A DNA stretch of 64,000 bases, from the NCBI GenBank assembly GCA_050084515.1, contig CM114273.1, positions 14,136,001 through 14,200,000 of the forward strand, written 5' to 3'. The notes below the pieces were generated by a model that searched no databases, was not told where the DNA came from, and saw only the letters and a program-made list of their open reading frames with translations. The first letter of the stretch is position 1, and each line of letters starts with the position of its first letter. The translations under genes were made by a program, and so were the position numbers. Of the stretch, positions 44,989 to 56,786 are shown one piece after another. This DNA comes from Blasia pusilla. Lineage: Eukaryota; Marchantiophyta; Marchantiopsida; Blasiales.

Positions 44989-47880
44989 ATTCTGCCATCT
45001 CACCACCCTCACTAGCATCATCTCCATCTCGTCTTTGTGTTGATGTTGTAGGCCTTTCACCTCTCACTATCCCATCATATGCCTCGTAACCACCAGTGAA
45101 TACATACCCTCGAGCCCAATACATCCTCCACGCATCAATCTCTACAAAGTGGAATGACTGGAACTCCATATAATCATCCATGAGAAGACCCTCTAAGTGC
45201 GGGAACAAAGCCTTCCACGCCATGAAAGGATTGCATCGCGTAGGGACTCATATCTCCTAAAATTCGCACCATGTGTCAAACTCCTTGATAAAATTGTCTA
45301 AGTCAATGGTGCCTACCGCGCTCGAGAAACAATGCATGCCCTGATGGCTCATGTCGTCCATCTCCTTCCACGTGATATTGTCTCCATTTATGATCTCCTC
45401 AACACACTTGCTGTCAGCCATAGATGGGATTCCGGGTGGTTTCTCCCTCAAAACCCCTTGATACCTCACTCCACTTGGTGTAAACCCGCTACCACTACTT
45501 GAACTACCTTGTTCTTCCCAATCCTAGAAGTACGCTGTGATAACAACCTTGCCTTACATGCTCAAGCACTCACTGAGAGTCTCCCACACTCCTCCCTATC
45601 TCACCTATGCTAATGATAATCCCGTGATGACACATCTATTTTCACACAAACTCAACACTCACGCTCATCTAGAGCATCCCAAACTAGCTCACCTAAGCTA
45701 TTGACACGCTCTCAAGTCATAAATGCGACCCCTACTCGAGAAATGCCCTATCTCACAAAAACATGCTATGCATACAAGGAGACTACACTTGTCACCATTG
45801 GTACACCCATCTAGCCTAAGAAACTACCTGATATCCAATACCCTCAATGATACAAGACAACTTCGAGAAAAGGGACTTGAATGGGTAACTTGAACCCGTA
45901 CGCCATAACTCTATTACATGGTTGGCATTGACTGCTCCAGTTGTGCGGCAACCTCCGCAACATGACAATCTCTTTGAATAGCATGTCTAACCTCCCATCA
46001 ATATATAGGGACTACTTGTCGGCATCAACGCGTATGTCTCCACCTCTAGCACTCCATTGTAGACTCTTGGTGCCAATCATCCATCTCAACACCAATCGAC
46101 CCAATGCTAACATGCCAAACTTTGTCAATCACTCTCAATGGATTTTTGTATGTCAGCACCTCAAGATCCACGACCACTGACCAAAAGTGCCATGTCCCAA
46201 CAATCTCCCTAAGCAAGATGACCATCTATGCCCATTGCTGCTAGGTGCACTTCTGACTGCGTAGCTCTACAACATCCACCAAGTCTATTTTGCTTCAACC
46301 TCATAGCCTAGCTACAACCACGGCAAGCTAGCACTACCTATGTCAACAACCTTCTTTCACCCGGCAGACCTTGTTCCGCCCTTACTACTTGCAACCCCGC
46401 TGCCCTATGCGATCGTACTCACTTCACTCACTCAAGTTGATACGCTGCATCACAATCAAGGCTGCTCACTCAACCCCAATCCACTATGCACCCTAAGCGC
46501 TTCCCTTTGACATGGCTACACCGCCCTAAGGAATCCTTATCACTCCACGGCTTGCATGGGGCCCTATACGCCACTCCGCAGTCTACCTTGCCATGATTGT
46601 GCTAACCCCCATGTTCCTTGTATTTTTTTGAGTCTGCATGGCTCCCATGGCAGAGCTCCATATACAGCCTCGTCTCTACCCTCCAAAATTTTCTTCCTCT
46701 ATCCTTCATGCTCTGTTCACACTAGCATTGCCCCGCTCTTGACCCCACTATGGCTTTTATTTCCATCAAGCCTACGCTTACCATGTTGAGCCAACTCAGC
46801 TCTTTCTCCCTTGACATACCTCCTTCCAAACTCCATGCATCTATGAACCTAGCACCCGGCCCTCTGTAGACCCTCCTAACACCTATGCGGCTTGCATGGC
46901 CCCTAAACACCATTTGTCTTAGCCCTTGCACGCGGCTTCCTCTACTTCTTCCATAGACTCCTTATAGTTTGGGCGTGGGTCTCTACTTCCAGCTCAAGAT
47001 CGGGCCTCTCGTTTGCACTTACGTGGGCTCTTTGCCCTTCCTAAGCTTCACACCCCTTACTTGCAAGGTTGTGTGTGTCCGATTGGCCGTGTGTCTTGAT
47101 CTAAAATACTAAAAAATGATCTTAATGGCTACCAGGCCGCCTTGACTTAACATACTCCCATGGCGGTTGAATTCTCTCTCTCAATTTTTCACCAAGTGCC
47201 ACTCACTCGTACACCATCCTCCACTTTACACTCTGCCATTGCCCTACATCTGTCCACACAAACAAAATCTATGAAAAATGGGCAGCGCTTCCGCATGATA
47301 AATGACAGACCCAACGGCAACATGCACTTCCAAGGGCTCTCCACGGAGGCAACTCACTTGCCTACCTTCATACAACGAATATCCCTTCCCCCTTGCATCT
47401 TTCTCATGTAAAATCTGAGTAAAAATGGTTCATATGGCCATCTCTACTATCAAATCTACGCTGGCATATTGAGCCACATCCACCCTCCGCTATAAGGAAA
47501 TCCGGATGCTAGTTCCTACTACACACAAATCAAGAGAGGTGCTCCAAAGGCTCAACATGAGAAAGATGGCTTGAGAAATGCATCTTCCTCCTTCTAATAG
47601 CCTTGTGAAGATCCAAAAGGCTCTTCCCCCAAAAAATAGCCATCCCACCGATTATCTAGGTGCACAGGTTACCGGTTGATTCTTGAACTGGTCAATAGGT
47701 CACCTCGTTGACAAAGACCAATATAGGAAACTCTTTAGAAACAATGTTCCCAACGCACTGGACCTGTCGTCAACCTCATCTGACACCTTAGGACAAAGTT
47801 ACACCCAAATTTCCCGTTGATTCTCTTTGTCATTGATGCGGTAGAAGTCTATGAGTTGGCTTACTAAGATGTGACTCAAA
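44989..47880 (-). mobile_element. Insertion B in copy 3: partial LTR-like element
   Basis: Copy 1 is continuous across the matching point (about 19320-19360, with about 30 bp missing from copy 3), so this 2.9 kb is an insertion. On the minus strand it starts with a complete LTR-like repeat (copy e, about 47875-47405), immediately followed by AAGATGCAAGGGGG as at copy b. A non-repeat interior follows. The far end (45470-44945, minus) reads as two open pieces, REKPPGIPSMADSKCVEEII and AWKALFPHLEGLLMDDYMEF, which resemble no family I can name but could be gag-like. No second LTR, pol or integrase motif was found, so the element is truncated or non-autonomous. Confidence 0.6.
47405..47880 (-). 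repeat. LTR-like repeat, copy e
   Basis: The minus strand runs from TCACATCTTAGTAAGCCAAC through AACTTTGTCC, the GGTGCCTAAG-like centre, GGGGGAAGAGCCTTTTGGAT and GTTGAGCCTTTGGAGCACCT to CCATTTTTACTCAGATTTTA. The blocks occur in the same order as copies b, c and d. Its 5' end coincides with the edge of insertion B, which defines that end as the repeat terminus. Confidence 0.78.
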
Positions 47881-49170
47881 TGTATTCCAATCAAGAAGTT
47901 GATTGAAATTTGCTATGATGGAAGTGTCAAAAAAGGAAAACTAATGTAAGAAATCTCAAGTGGGAGGACAAGTACAAAGGAGGTAGAAGATAAATCGTAA
48001 AAACACATTGGGGAAGAATTCCATAAGCCACTGGGGAATCTCCTAAATGAGTTAACAAATGAAGTCATTCAACATCTTTTAGGAGGGCCTCATCCGAGAA
48101 CTTAAAGACCTAGTCGATGTAGCCAGTTGCGATTCCAAGAACCCAAACCCCTTTAATGTAGAGGGTAAAATCAAGAGTGGGCGGGATGAATGTTGAAGGA
48201 AGGCATGAAGGAGACCATACTTGACATTTACTAGGTTGGACTTCAAGGTTTAAAATAGAGAATTGCTTCAAAAAATGGATATAAGCATGAACCACCTCAA
48301 AAGGAAGATCCATGATATGGGTATCATCAACGATAGAAGGGAAGAGACAAGATGGAAATGCTTGGACTAATGCTCAAAGGGCATGACAATGGAAAATAGT
48401 AGGCCACTCATAGGATCACCTTTACACTTGCCACATCCTGATTAGAGAATATTGTATTCTCTAAGAGTAGCATAGTAAGAATAGATAAAGGGTGTATCAT
48501 AGGCATAAAAGAAGGAAAAAATGGAACGAGACTGGAAAATTGTCTTCTTGCAAAGCATAACTCCTCAAATATGTCTGCAAATAAAACTAAATTGAATACG
48601 TTAGCTATATTGACTTGAATTTCTACTCACTTTGGATGAATATAAAGAGTGGATCATATCCCATGAAACATAGCCTCACCACCACTAAGGCTGGCCACTC
48701 CAAATTAATGAGGAAATAAGTTGGCGTTAAAGTGGAGACAAAAGTGCAAGCAAGGGATCTACTAACCAAGCGGTATAAAAACCTCTCCAATAGCCAAAGG
48801 ATGAATACTAGAAAAGCCTATTCATAGCCAATAAACAAAAATCCCCCAAGAGCCTAGGGATACAATAGGGGAGATGACCTGTCGCAATATGTGCACACAC
48901 CTTATATAGAGAGATAAGATCAGTTGCAGATTGCTTAGTTAGCACAAAGCATTCGCAAAGATGCTTAAAACCCTTGTTTAGCCCATCTATTGACAAACGA
49001 GAAGTATGAAGAAAAGTCCTAGTGAAAACCTCCAAGTTAAGATCCTTTGTATAATCTTTGATAACAGATGATGCATCATCACTTGAAGGAGGTTGAAAAG
49101 CTTCTAAGAATGCGATTGTGAATGCAGTTGGAACCGTCAACGAGAGAGGACCCAATGCTCGTCTCAAATG

Positions 49171-49552
49171 GACTTGGATTATATGTTAGTAACATCAATA
49201 CATGAGAGGATTGATTTTTATGTGTATTTCATTCTAATATGTGTCTTAGTAAACAAAAAAATTGATCCATTTTAAGATGGAAATTTTTTTACTCCACATT
49301 ATTATAAGAGGGATAGTGTATCTCGTTATTCTTTTATGATGTAGCATGTCTTATAAAAATAGTCCTATGTGGTTCACTTCACTTAGCTCTACACTATCTC
49401 GTGTTTTGCAAGGGTCAACAATCATGTCAAAAGAAGAAAATTTCTTGCTCTCGCGGGATTTGTGGAACATTTTTTGTTCTCCATTTGTAAGGAAATCGTT
49501 CGCAAATACAAAACATATCTCCGTGCAGTTTGGCAATAGTTCTATACAAACA
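49171..49552. other. No gene
   Basis: Short AT-rich gap between retrotransposon copy 3 and a mini-Helitron. Nothing was recognised. Confidence 0.4.
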
Positions 49553-49714
49553 CTAGAGGGCAGCTCGTGCCATGCACGGGAGTGAAGGGAATAACCATGT
49601 TACACACAAACTCTTTTTCTCTAGAAGGAATTTTTTTTTCTAGCCGCCCAGTTATCACATGTGAAACAAAGAAGTATGTACAAATCAAAAAATATTCTCC
49701 AATAATAATATAAA
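49553..49714 (-). mobile_element. 162-bp mini-Helitron
   Basis: Read on the minus strand it starts TTTATATTATTATTGGAGAA after an A (Helitron TC start with C changed to T). It contains CACATGTGATAACTGGGC, which matches the units at 35.1-35.5 kb, and ends with the hairpin CCCGTGCATGGCACGAG, then TGCCCT and CTAG followed by T. Hairpin plus CTRR plus host T is the Helitron 3' signature. No protein is encoded, so it depends on a helicase supplied elsewhere. Confidence 0.72.
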
Positions 49715-51300
49715 TGATTTTTTTATTTTACTTCAATACTTAACGTCTTGTCCCGAGCAAAAGAGAGGTGAATTTGTTGAATGCCCGCAAGAAACAGGGA
49801 CGACGACGTAGAGTAACCGGCGAATCCGTACGGTCGTGGTCTGCATTCACGGTATGACGTGGATCCCCGTCAACGAAAATTGCTTGTTTCCAAAACTGTG
49901 GATCGTCTTGTCCTTAACCCTCTGAAGTCTGGTGGTCCTTGTGGCCTTTCCTTATGGTTACTCCCGTGGCTTTTCTTATCCGGCATTGAATATTCCGTGC
50001 CGGGAAGACTCGAAATATCCTCGTAACAGATACGTGGGGACGGTGGGGGTTGCCATGAGCCTTGATAACCACTAATGCAGTAGCACTTACATTAAAGGGT
50101 CACGGACGGACGGACGGACGGACGGGTAAAGATACCTAACGGCGACGCTCCTTGACCGATGTGCACGGGAAGGTCCGTTGAAGTTTTTCAAAAGGAAAGT
50201 TGAGAAAATGCATCATAAAGGAAATTTTAGAAACTGAATTTATTCATTCCGTCAAATTTAATCATGTGATATCCTATTCATTCCTACAAGACCGAGACTT
50301 TCCAAGGAAAATTTTGTGCCTCTTAAATGTATTGCTACTGTTAGGGTTTCAAATTCTTATGCAACGAGCAGGTGAATTTGAAATGGGTCAGCCATAGTGT
50401 GATTCTCGTTTTTTGGGTAACTTACCTAAAAACTTATGATGGTGTTTCCTCCGTCTCCCAAGAACGGAAGTTTTGCTCGTGAATTTGAATTCCCCCACTC
50501 CCAAGAACTTGTTTTCAAGCTGGAGTCATTCCCCATATAATCATGTCCATTGTCAAAACGACGAATGTCCTCATTGGATTGGTCAATCAAAGATCACCTA
50601 CGGGTTTCCCCGTTCGAATGCCATAAAATATAACCCCCTCCGAAAAAAAAAAAGCGTACTGTGTCCGATGACGCTGAACACCCTCTCAACAACCCTTTCC
50701 TCCATTTACTGATAGTGTAGGCTATTTCCTTTTTTTAAACCTTTTTGCTCCAATTTTCGTGCCATCCTTTCTTCCACCAACCTTCGCTTTTGCACATACT
50801 TCACGGAAACGCAGTTTGCGCTCCTGGTGCGTCTTAATCGAACAATGGATATTTGTTGTACTTGAAACATCTTGGGTTTTGATGCATCATACTTCACTCT
50901 TATCTTACTACGAGGCGCCAAAAGTTGGATTCCATCCTTTTGTCTCGATTCCCTCCCAAGTCAATAGGGTCGTTTTTGCGCACGTCAATTGCTGTGCAAG
51001 AACGGAATTTCTCTCGAAATAGTATCTCTTCGTTCGCTCCTGCTCCGTGTCTCATTAGGGGTGGGAAGCGCAATGAATTTAATTGTGTGAGAGAGATGGC
51101 CCCTTTGACTCCTATTCCACACTTCTTAACTAAACAACAAGTCGGTGGCTCGTTTCAATCGATCTAATTACTTGAGAGTGGATAAATGTAAAACGTTTCA
51201 AACATGTACATGTGAGTTGTTAATGCTATGGTTGAATGAATTTCCCAATAAGAAAAGTTATATTTTCAATCACCGGAATTATTTTTTATCTTAAGAAGAG
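49715..51300. other. No recognisable gene; small GGAC microsatellite
   Basis: An (ACGG)n microsatellite of about 6 units lies at 50103-50126. A minus-strand frame at 50921-50706 is basic (APRSKIRVKYDASKP) but has no family match. Nothing else was recognised. Confidence 0.4.
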
Positions 51301-51305
51301 ATTTG

Positions 51306-51354
51306 AACATGGAGTAAATAAAAGTAGAAAATGTACTTTTATTTACTCCATGTT
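51306..51354. repeat. 21-bp perfect hairpin, 7-base loop
   Basis: Positions 51306-51326 (AACATGGAGTAAATAAAAGT plus A) are the exact reverse complement of 51334-51354, with loop GAAAATG. The perfect arms suggest recent origin or constraint. Nearby, a 20-bp AT-rich word (AAATTTAACTCCAATGTACT) is directly repeated at about 51574-51593 and 51601-51620. Confidence 0.82.
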
Positions 51355-51359
51355 GATAA

Positions 51360-53780
51360 GTCTTATCCACTACCACTTTAGATCTTATGAAAGTAAGAGT
51401 AAATATTATTTTTCTCTCAAAATTCACAAGCATAACATGGAAAAAGCAAGGTTGCAAATCCAACTCATTTCAATACAAGTTCTATTTTGAAATTCTATAT
51501 TCGAAGTAGGATAGAATCAAATATCTCATAAAGATATTATATGTGGGATGAAAACAAAGATCCCGTCCAACAAATTTAACTCCAATGTACTAAAGCCCAA
51601 AAATTTAACTCCAATGTACTTAAGCACTTATAGACTCACCATAAATTTTCCTATGTGGGCGGAATTATTACAAGTCCCAATATATTCAAACAAGACAAAT
51701 AAGAGAAGAGCATAAGCAAAATTTATAAGGTCAATTAATATAGAACTAGTAAGAATGTCAATGCAATGCACCGGCATCTAACATTCTTTTGTAAAGTGTG
51801 AAAGCTTCTTGCAATTTGGCATATGTGAGTGCTAGGTACTAGTGATAGTCGTCCAAGGTGGACATGACGGGCCACGATCTAGCCCTATTGTAGGCGTGTA
51901 AGTCTTGTTGCTTTCGTGCTTATGCTGCTCTTGCATGCAATAAACGCTTTCAATTGGAGGAATATATGAAGCGTCTGTGTACAACCACGACCCCAAAGGC
52001 ACACAAGTCTTTATAGGAAGACATATACCGGTCCGTCCACAACATTTTCTAGCGAGAGCACTAATTAACTCCTATACTCCCCTCCCCTCCTACATCATAG
52101 GCACGGGTTTTGGCTTCAGACGACCAGATGATATGCCATTCTTTGTGTGTGCATCGGTCCCCTTTCAATGACAAGGTGAGGTCACAGAAGTGGATGGTGG
52201 TCCGTATTGGAGAGAGTAGTGACTTCAAACCACAAACCGTCCCTCGGGCGTTCCACTCTGTTGTACAAAAAGTGGTGGTGATAGCTTGCCAGACGATCAA
52301 AGGCCACATTTTCCGGAGACCTCGAGCCTTCGTAGCCACTACCTCCTGTAGCGCGCCCAATCTTAAAGCATAAAAACTTAATAAACTCAGCAAATATGAG
52401 TAATTAGGAGGAATGCACAAAAAGATTTTGCAACTACTCTATGGAAGTTGTTGATCGGATGCATTGGACTATGGTTGGATAGGCTGAATAGGCATACACG
52501 TTTCCCTCAAGAAACAATCATGGCTGAAGACTAAAGATAAGTGCAACCGTGAACATTTTCTACTTGGGTTGCAACACGACGCATGGATCAATGTTCTAGA
52601 ATACCCATCAGGAACTCTAGACGGATCTGACGAATGTGTCCCAAAAATTTGGCTCGGATCCAAGTGAAAACAACTGAATGAGATGATTCTTACCCATCTG
52701 ACATAAGTAAGTTTGGATTCATCTACACATGGAGCACCAATAACTAGTTTAAGTTTAAATGGACCTCTTGCGAAGCTTTGTAGAAAAATAGCCTTTGTGA
52801 CTTCTTTCAAGAAATTTTTTAGCCAACATTCCTACCAAGTTTCTAAGGAAGACAATGAGTTTTTCACCCGCTTCTTACAACTAAGATTAAACTTGTTTGT
52901 TCTAGGATGTGGTGGCACCCATCGCGCTCGGCCCTTAGCTCGCCGTGCCGCGTTACTACAAAATAAATGTGGCTAGTCCAACTGAAAAATTCACAAGAAT
53001 TAATATTGAAGATGGGATGATCTTCTAACGGAGTGTAAGAGCAGCAATTCATGCTATCAGTTGTGAACAATTGAGAGCCCAATCACAGATCCCTCAAGTT
53101 GTACATCCTTGCTCCATTGGAATCCATTTGATGGCCAAAACAGAAGCTTCTCCATTCCAGAGATGCGGAATGGGAAGAATGCAAGCAGCAAATCCAAGGA
53201 TTAACCAAAGGCTGGTGGCTACGTCCCAAATCAAAGCCGATCTTCACCAGTGTAGGATTTTTTGTGATTATTTACCCAAAAAATCATAGCAAAGGAAGTA
53301 GGCAATTGCAAAGTAGAGAGCGTGGACACAATGAGCCATTTTTCGGACACTATTGTTGTCCGAAAACGTCCTCGTCTCGCTTGCCCTTACTTCCACGAGT
53401 GGAGTCTAGGCCCAAAAAGCAAAGTGGAGACCTACATAATAATCAAGCGAGGAATTCTAAAGCACAATGAATTATAAGCTATGGCTAGACGTAAAATGAG
53501 CTTCCAAATTCTTACCACGAGTGCTTGCAAATTCTTCTGAGGCTATCTCTATTACACTTTCGCTAGAAGTTTCACCACTTTCGTTGCTGTTCCACTCCTT
53601 CCTCTCTCAGAATGGTAGCTACCCCTATTATGCCTCCACATCCTCCTCCAAAGTAACTCAAGCCAAGCATTTATTTCGGGAAGTAAAGATTAGAAGATCA
53701 TATGGTCAAGGGATATGAGTCTCACCATGAAAGATATCTCCAACATCAGACTACAATTGAAGCTAAATTCACATCATTAC
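51360..53780. other. No recognisable gene; possibly 5' part of the Mutator-like element
   Basis: Several short plus-strand frames occur (53071-53289, 53521-53718 and others) without nameable motifs. They lie directly upstream of the Mutator-like transposase remnant on the same strand and could be its decayed N-terminal exons. Confidence 0.35.
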
Positions 53781-55430
53781 AGTCCATGTGATGCAACTGC
53801 AGTAAGAATGTGGGTCCAACAACATCCTGGTTTGGCTTTGTTCTATCGAAAAAAAAAAAACTAGCAAGTGTTCCATTTTTCTTAGTAGTTGCAACTCCAT
53901 CGATGGTTGAGAAGCTTGGTACATTGAGCCAAGGAGGTGCAGTGGGAATGGATTCAACTTTTGGAACTAACCTTTATGAGGTAATAAATTACATCTATCC
54001 ATCCATTTGGTGTCCAACCATGGACACAAAATTAGTAAATATTCTAAAATAAAAATCAGTGAAGTCTGGTTTAGTTCTTATTTGGTGTAAGAATCCATGA
54101 GTTTGCAATTTGAACTAACTATCTGAGTTTTCTTTTGTGTTTGAAGTGTTTACACTTTTATGCTATGATGAATTTTGGATGCGCTTAGGCATTGATGGAA
54201 AGACACACACAAGTTGATATTGCGGAGGTCTTAAGTGCCATCAAATTACAAGTGAATAATTACAGAAGGGAAGTACTTGAATCTTTTGAGTTATGGAGGC
54301 CGTCCTATTTCATGATGGATGATTCCAAAGAGGAACACGCTGCAATAGAGTATGTGTTATCTGCTAAATTACCCTATCCTATGTGAATTTGTTTCATGTT
54401 GTCTTATGTACATTTAAATATAAAAAATATCATTATATAACACTTTCAATAGTTCAGTTCTTCAAATGTGTAATACTTGTTTCCTCCATTGTATTCAGAG
54501 ATGTCTTTCCCGGGATTATGATATTCTTGTGCATCTGGTACATCCAAAAAGCGTGGATAAAAAACTTGCATATGAAGGTTAGAGATCCCATTATCAAGGC
54601 TTGGATGAATAGAGAGCTTGCTCAAGTCATGTATACCACAGATACGGGTACATATCTTTTGAAAATCACCACCTCGCTATTTCCAATTATCAGGCTTAGA
54701 ACCACATGTGGAATAACTCTGAATAGATCTTTGAACATTCCAATAAGTGTTGAAGGCAACTATCAAAGGAGTGTAATGTGGAGTACTCTCCTAAATCCTC
54801 TTTCTTGACTTTACAGATCCTGTGGTATCCGCTGAAGCTTTTGTACATCGATGGAAGGGTAAATAACTTGTATTTTGTGAGTACTTCCAAGCATATTGGA
54901 TTCCCAAGATACGCAGATGAGCTACCCAATATCGGAGCACCATAAGGAGAGCAAACCAAAATACAACTGGTCTTGTGGAGCGTTGGCATTCCATGTTGAA
55001 GACTCACTTGAAAGCGTCTAGGAGAACTAAACGTCAACATCGCTTGTCATGGCTATTGCATGTGTTAGTTGACATAGAAGAGTTGTACTATTAGTGTACC
55101 TCAAATTTGAAGATGCGAGGGTGTGAGCGAAAATGGATGGTGGAGAACAATATGGTCATGGCAATAAAGAATGCCAAGTCCATTCCACATTAACATGTTA
55201 CGTTAACTTCCATCTGCGGGAGGAAAGTAGCATTTGTGAAAAGTCAATCGAAACCCCTCCAAACTCATGAAGTTGTTGATTATGACAAGGATGACAACAC
55301 TTGCACGTGCCCCCAGGCTGCAGAGGGGAACACATGTAAACATCATGTTAGTTGCTATTTCATTCTTCATAAATGACATAAATTTGGTTTCATTGGTTCG
55401 AGATATGTCAAGAAAAGTAGACCATTGTCT
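53780..55430 (+). pseudogene. Mutator-like (MULE) transposase remnant with SWIM zinc finger
   Basis: MULE landmarks occur in order. GAVGMDSTFGTNLYE at 53937-53981 carries the first catalytic Asp. FTLLCYDEFW lies near 54149. RHTQVDIAEVLSAIKL and SYFMMDDSKEEHAAI at 54201-54346 carry the second Asp. An apparent intron at 54350-54498 (donor GA|GTATGT, acceptor GTATTCAG) is followed by DVFPGIMIFLCIWYIQKAWI, where the usual His is Tyr. NTTGLVERWHSMLKTHLKAS near 54960 carries the final Glu. A SWIM zinc finger, TCTCPQAAEGNTCKHHV (C-x-C-x8-C-x-H), lies near 55288-55340. Frameshifts and stops interrupt the frames. SWIM-type MULE transposases are related to plant FAR1/FHY3 factors, but here the element is clearly dead. 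Confidence 0.85.
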
Positions 55431-56786
55431 TGTCCTCATGGACCATAGCCTTACTCTTTTAAAAGATGTTGTTCAGAAAGTTGTTGACTTGAAGACTAAA
55501 TGCAAATTGAATGCAACACACTTCTCCCACAAGGAAAACACACCGCCCACACCGATGGAGACAGTCTATGGTGCTGATTGGAGTTTGATTGAAAGAAAGG
55601 ACTTTGTGGAAAATATGATGGATGGTTGGAAAAAGGAAAAAACTCGGTCTCACCAATTCTCAGATTCACCATTATATGACTGCCCAACCCCCTATGAAGC
55701 TGGACGTTGCTCCCAACGAAAGATTCAACACTATGAACCAGAAGTTGGACTTAAAAGTGGAGGAGGAAGTGGATTTGGAGATGTTGTGGGAAGTATGTTG
55801 AAACAACACCAAAAAATCCCAGCCAAGTGAAGAAGCAGAAGAAGCAATTGGAAGCTATCCAAACTCAACAAACATTGGACTGCCTCCAACGTGGTGATCT
55901 TCAACAACAAGTACCCAAAGCACAAAAGACTTGAGCAAGTGCATGTGCAAAAGCCATATTGCGGGAATCAAATGCTCGCATATACATTCATAGCTGAAGT
56001 GATGGTTGCATGCATCCAATACAATGTAAATTAATATTATGGAAAGTAAACCGAAGACTCGCAAATTTTTTTTTCCTCATTGGTAAAACCATTTGCCTCC
56101 TTGGTGCCTCACTTCTTGCGGCAAAGTTCGGTGCAATAGCCTTGCACTGAACAATTGAGAAGATAAATTCGAAAAATTCAAGCAAACAGTGCACTAAGTG
56201 TTCCATGTTAGATAAGTTACTCTTTTATGAATTAGGTTACACCAAACAAATGGTGCCAGAACTGACTAGATGGTAATCGGACAAACCATTCAAGGAAACA
56301 ATGCACTAAGTGTTCTGAATTTTACAAGTGGCACGATATTGTAACATCAGAAAGAAAGTATGCAGAGTGAAAGTGAGACACCAAAAAGGAGCTTTATATA
56401 TTTCATGTAATGGAAATTAACACAGGTGCTGCCAAGTAGCTAATCCCAGCAAGCTACGCTACTGATGAAAGCTATACCCTCTGCTCCTACACTCGTACAC
56501 TCCACTACAAAATGTCATAACCAGGATTCGCTCCAATGTGGTCCCTAACTCCAACCAACCTGTACAAGGAAAGGAACCAAACTGTCAAGAAAGGAAATTG
56601 AGAAGAAGTGTTCAAACATGGAAATTAATGGCAAAGTTAGGAGCTAGATATTTACACTAGGTATCTCGACTGCTCCCACAACTCCTTCCTACATTAGTCT
56701 TCATCACAAGGATCATGCCTGCAAGAACAACACATACAAGTCATAACCTGTGAAGTAAGAATGACATAGACATAGAGAATAAAGTT
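55431..56786. other. Tail of the MULE region; no gene assigned
   Basis: A plus-strand frame (55267-55830, 187 codons) begins inside the SWIM-coding stretch in another frame and runs on. Its later part is Gln/Lys-rich with no motif. The rest is AT-rich. Confidence 0.35.

Larger units (their letters stand above)
42780..49170 (-). mobile_element. Non-LTR retrotransposon copy 3, 5'-truncated and split by two insertions
   Basis: Three blocks match copy 1 in order: about 42900-43684, 44550-44988 and 47880-49167. The copy begins at 49167, which corresponds to about 20660 of copy 1 (ERGPNARLK against ALGPLSPAVP), so it lacks the zinc finger and the N-terminal part. 5' truncation is the usual outcome of target-primed reverse transcription. 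Recognisable pieces include LSIDGLNKGFKHLCECFV, motif A QVNIAN with Asn, motif C SIVDDTHI, QPSKCQVWSPSCLPSTF, and RVDLIMSRGALCLLDDVVIA with the Asp-x12-Asp motif. Many stops show that it is older than copy 1. Confidence 0.82.
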
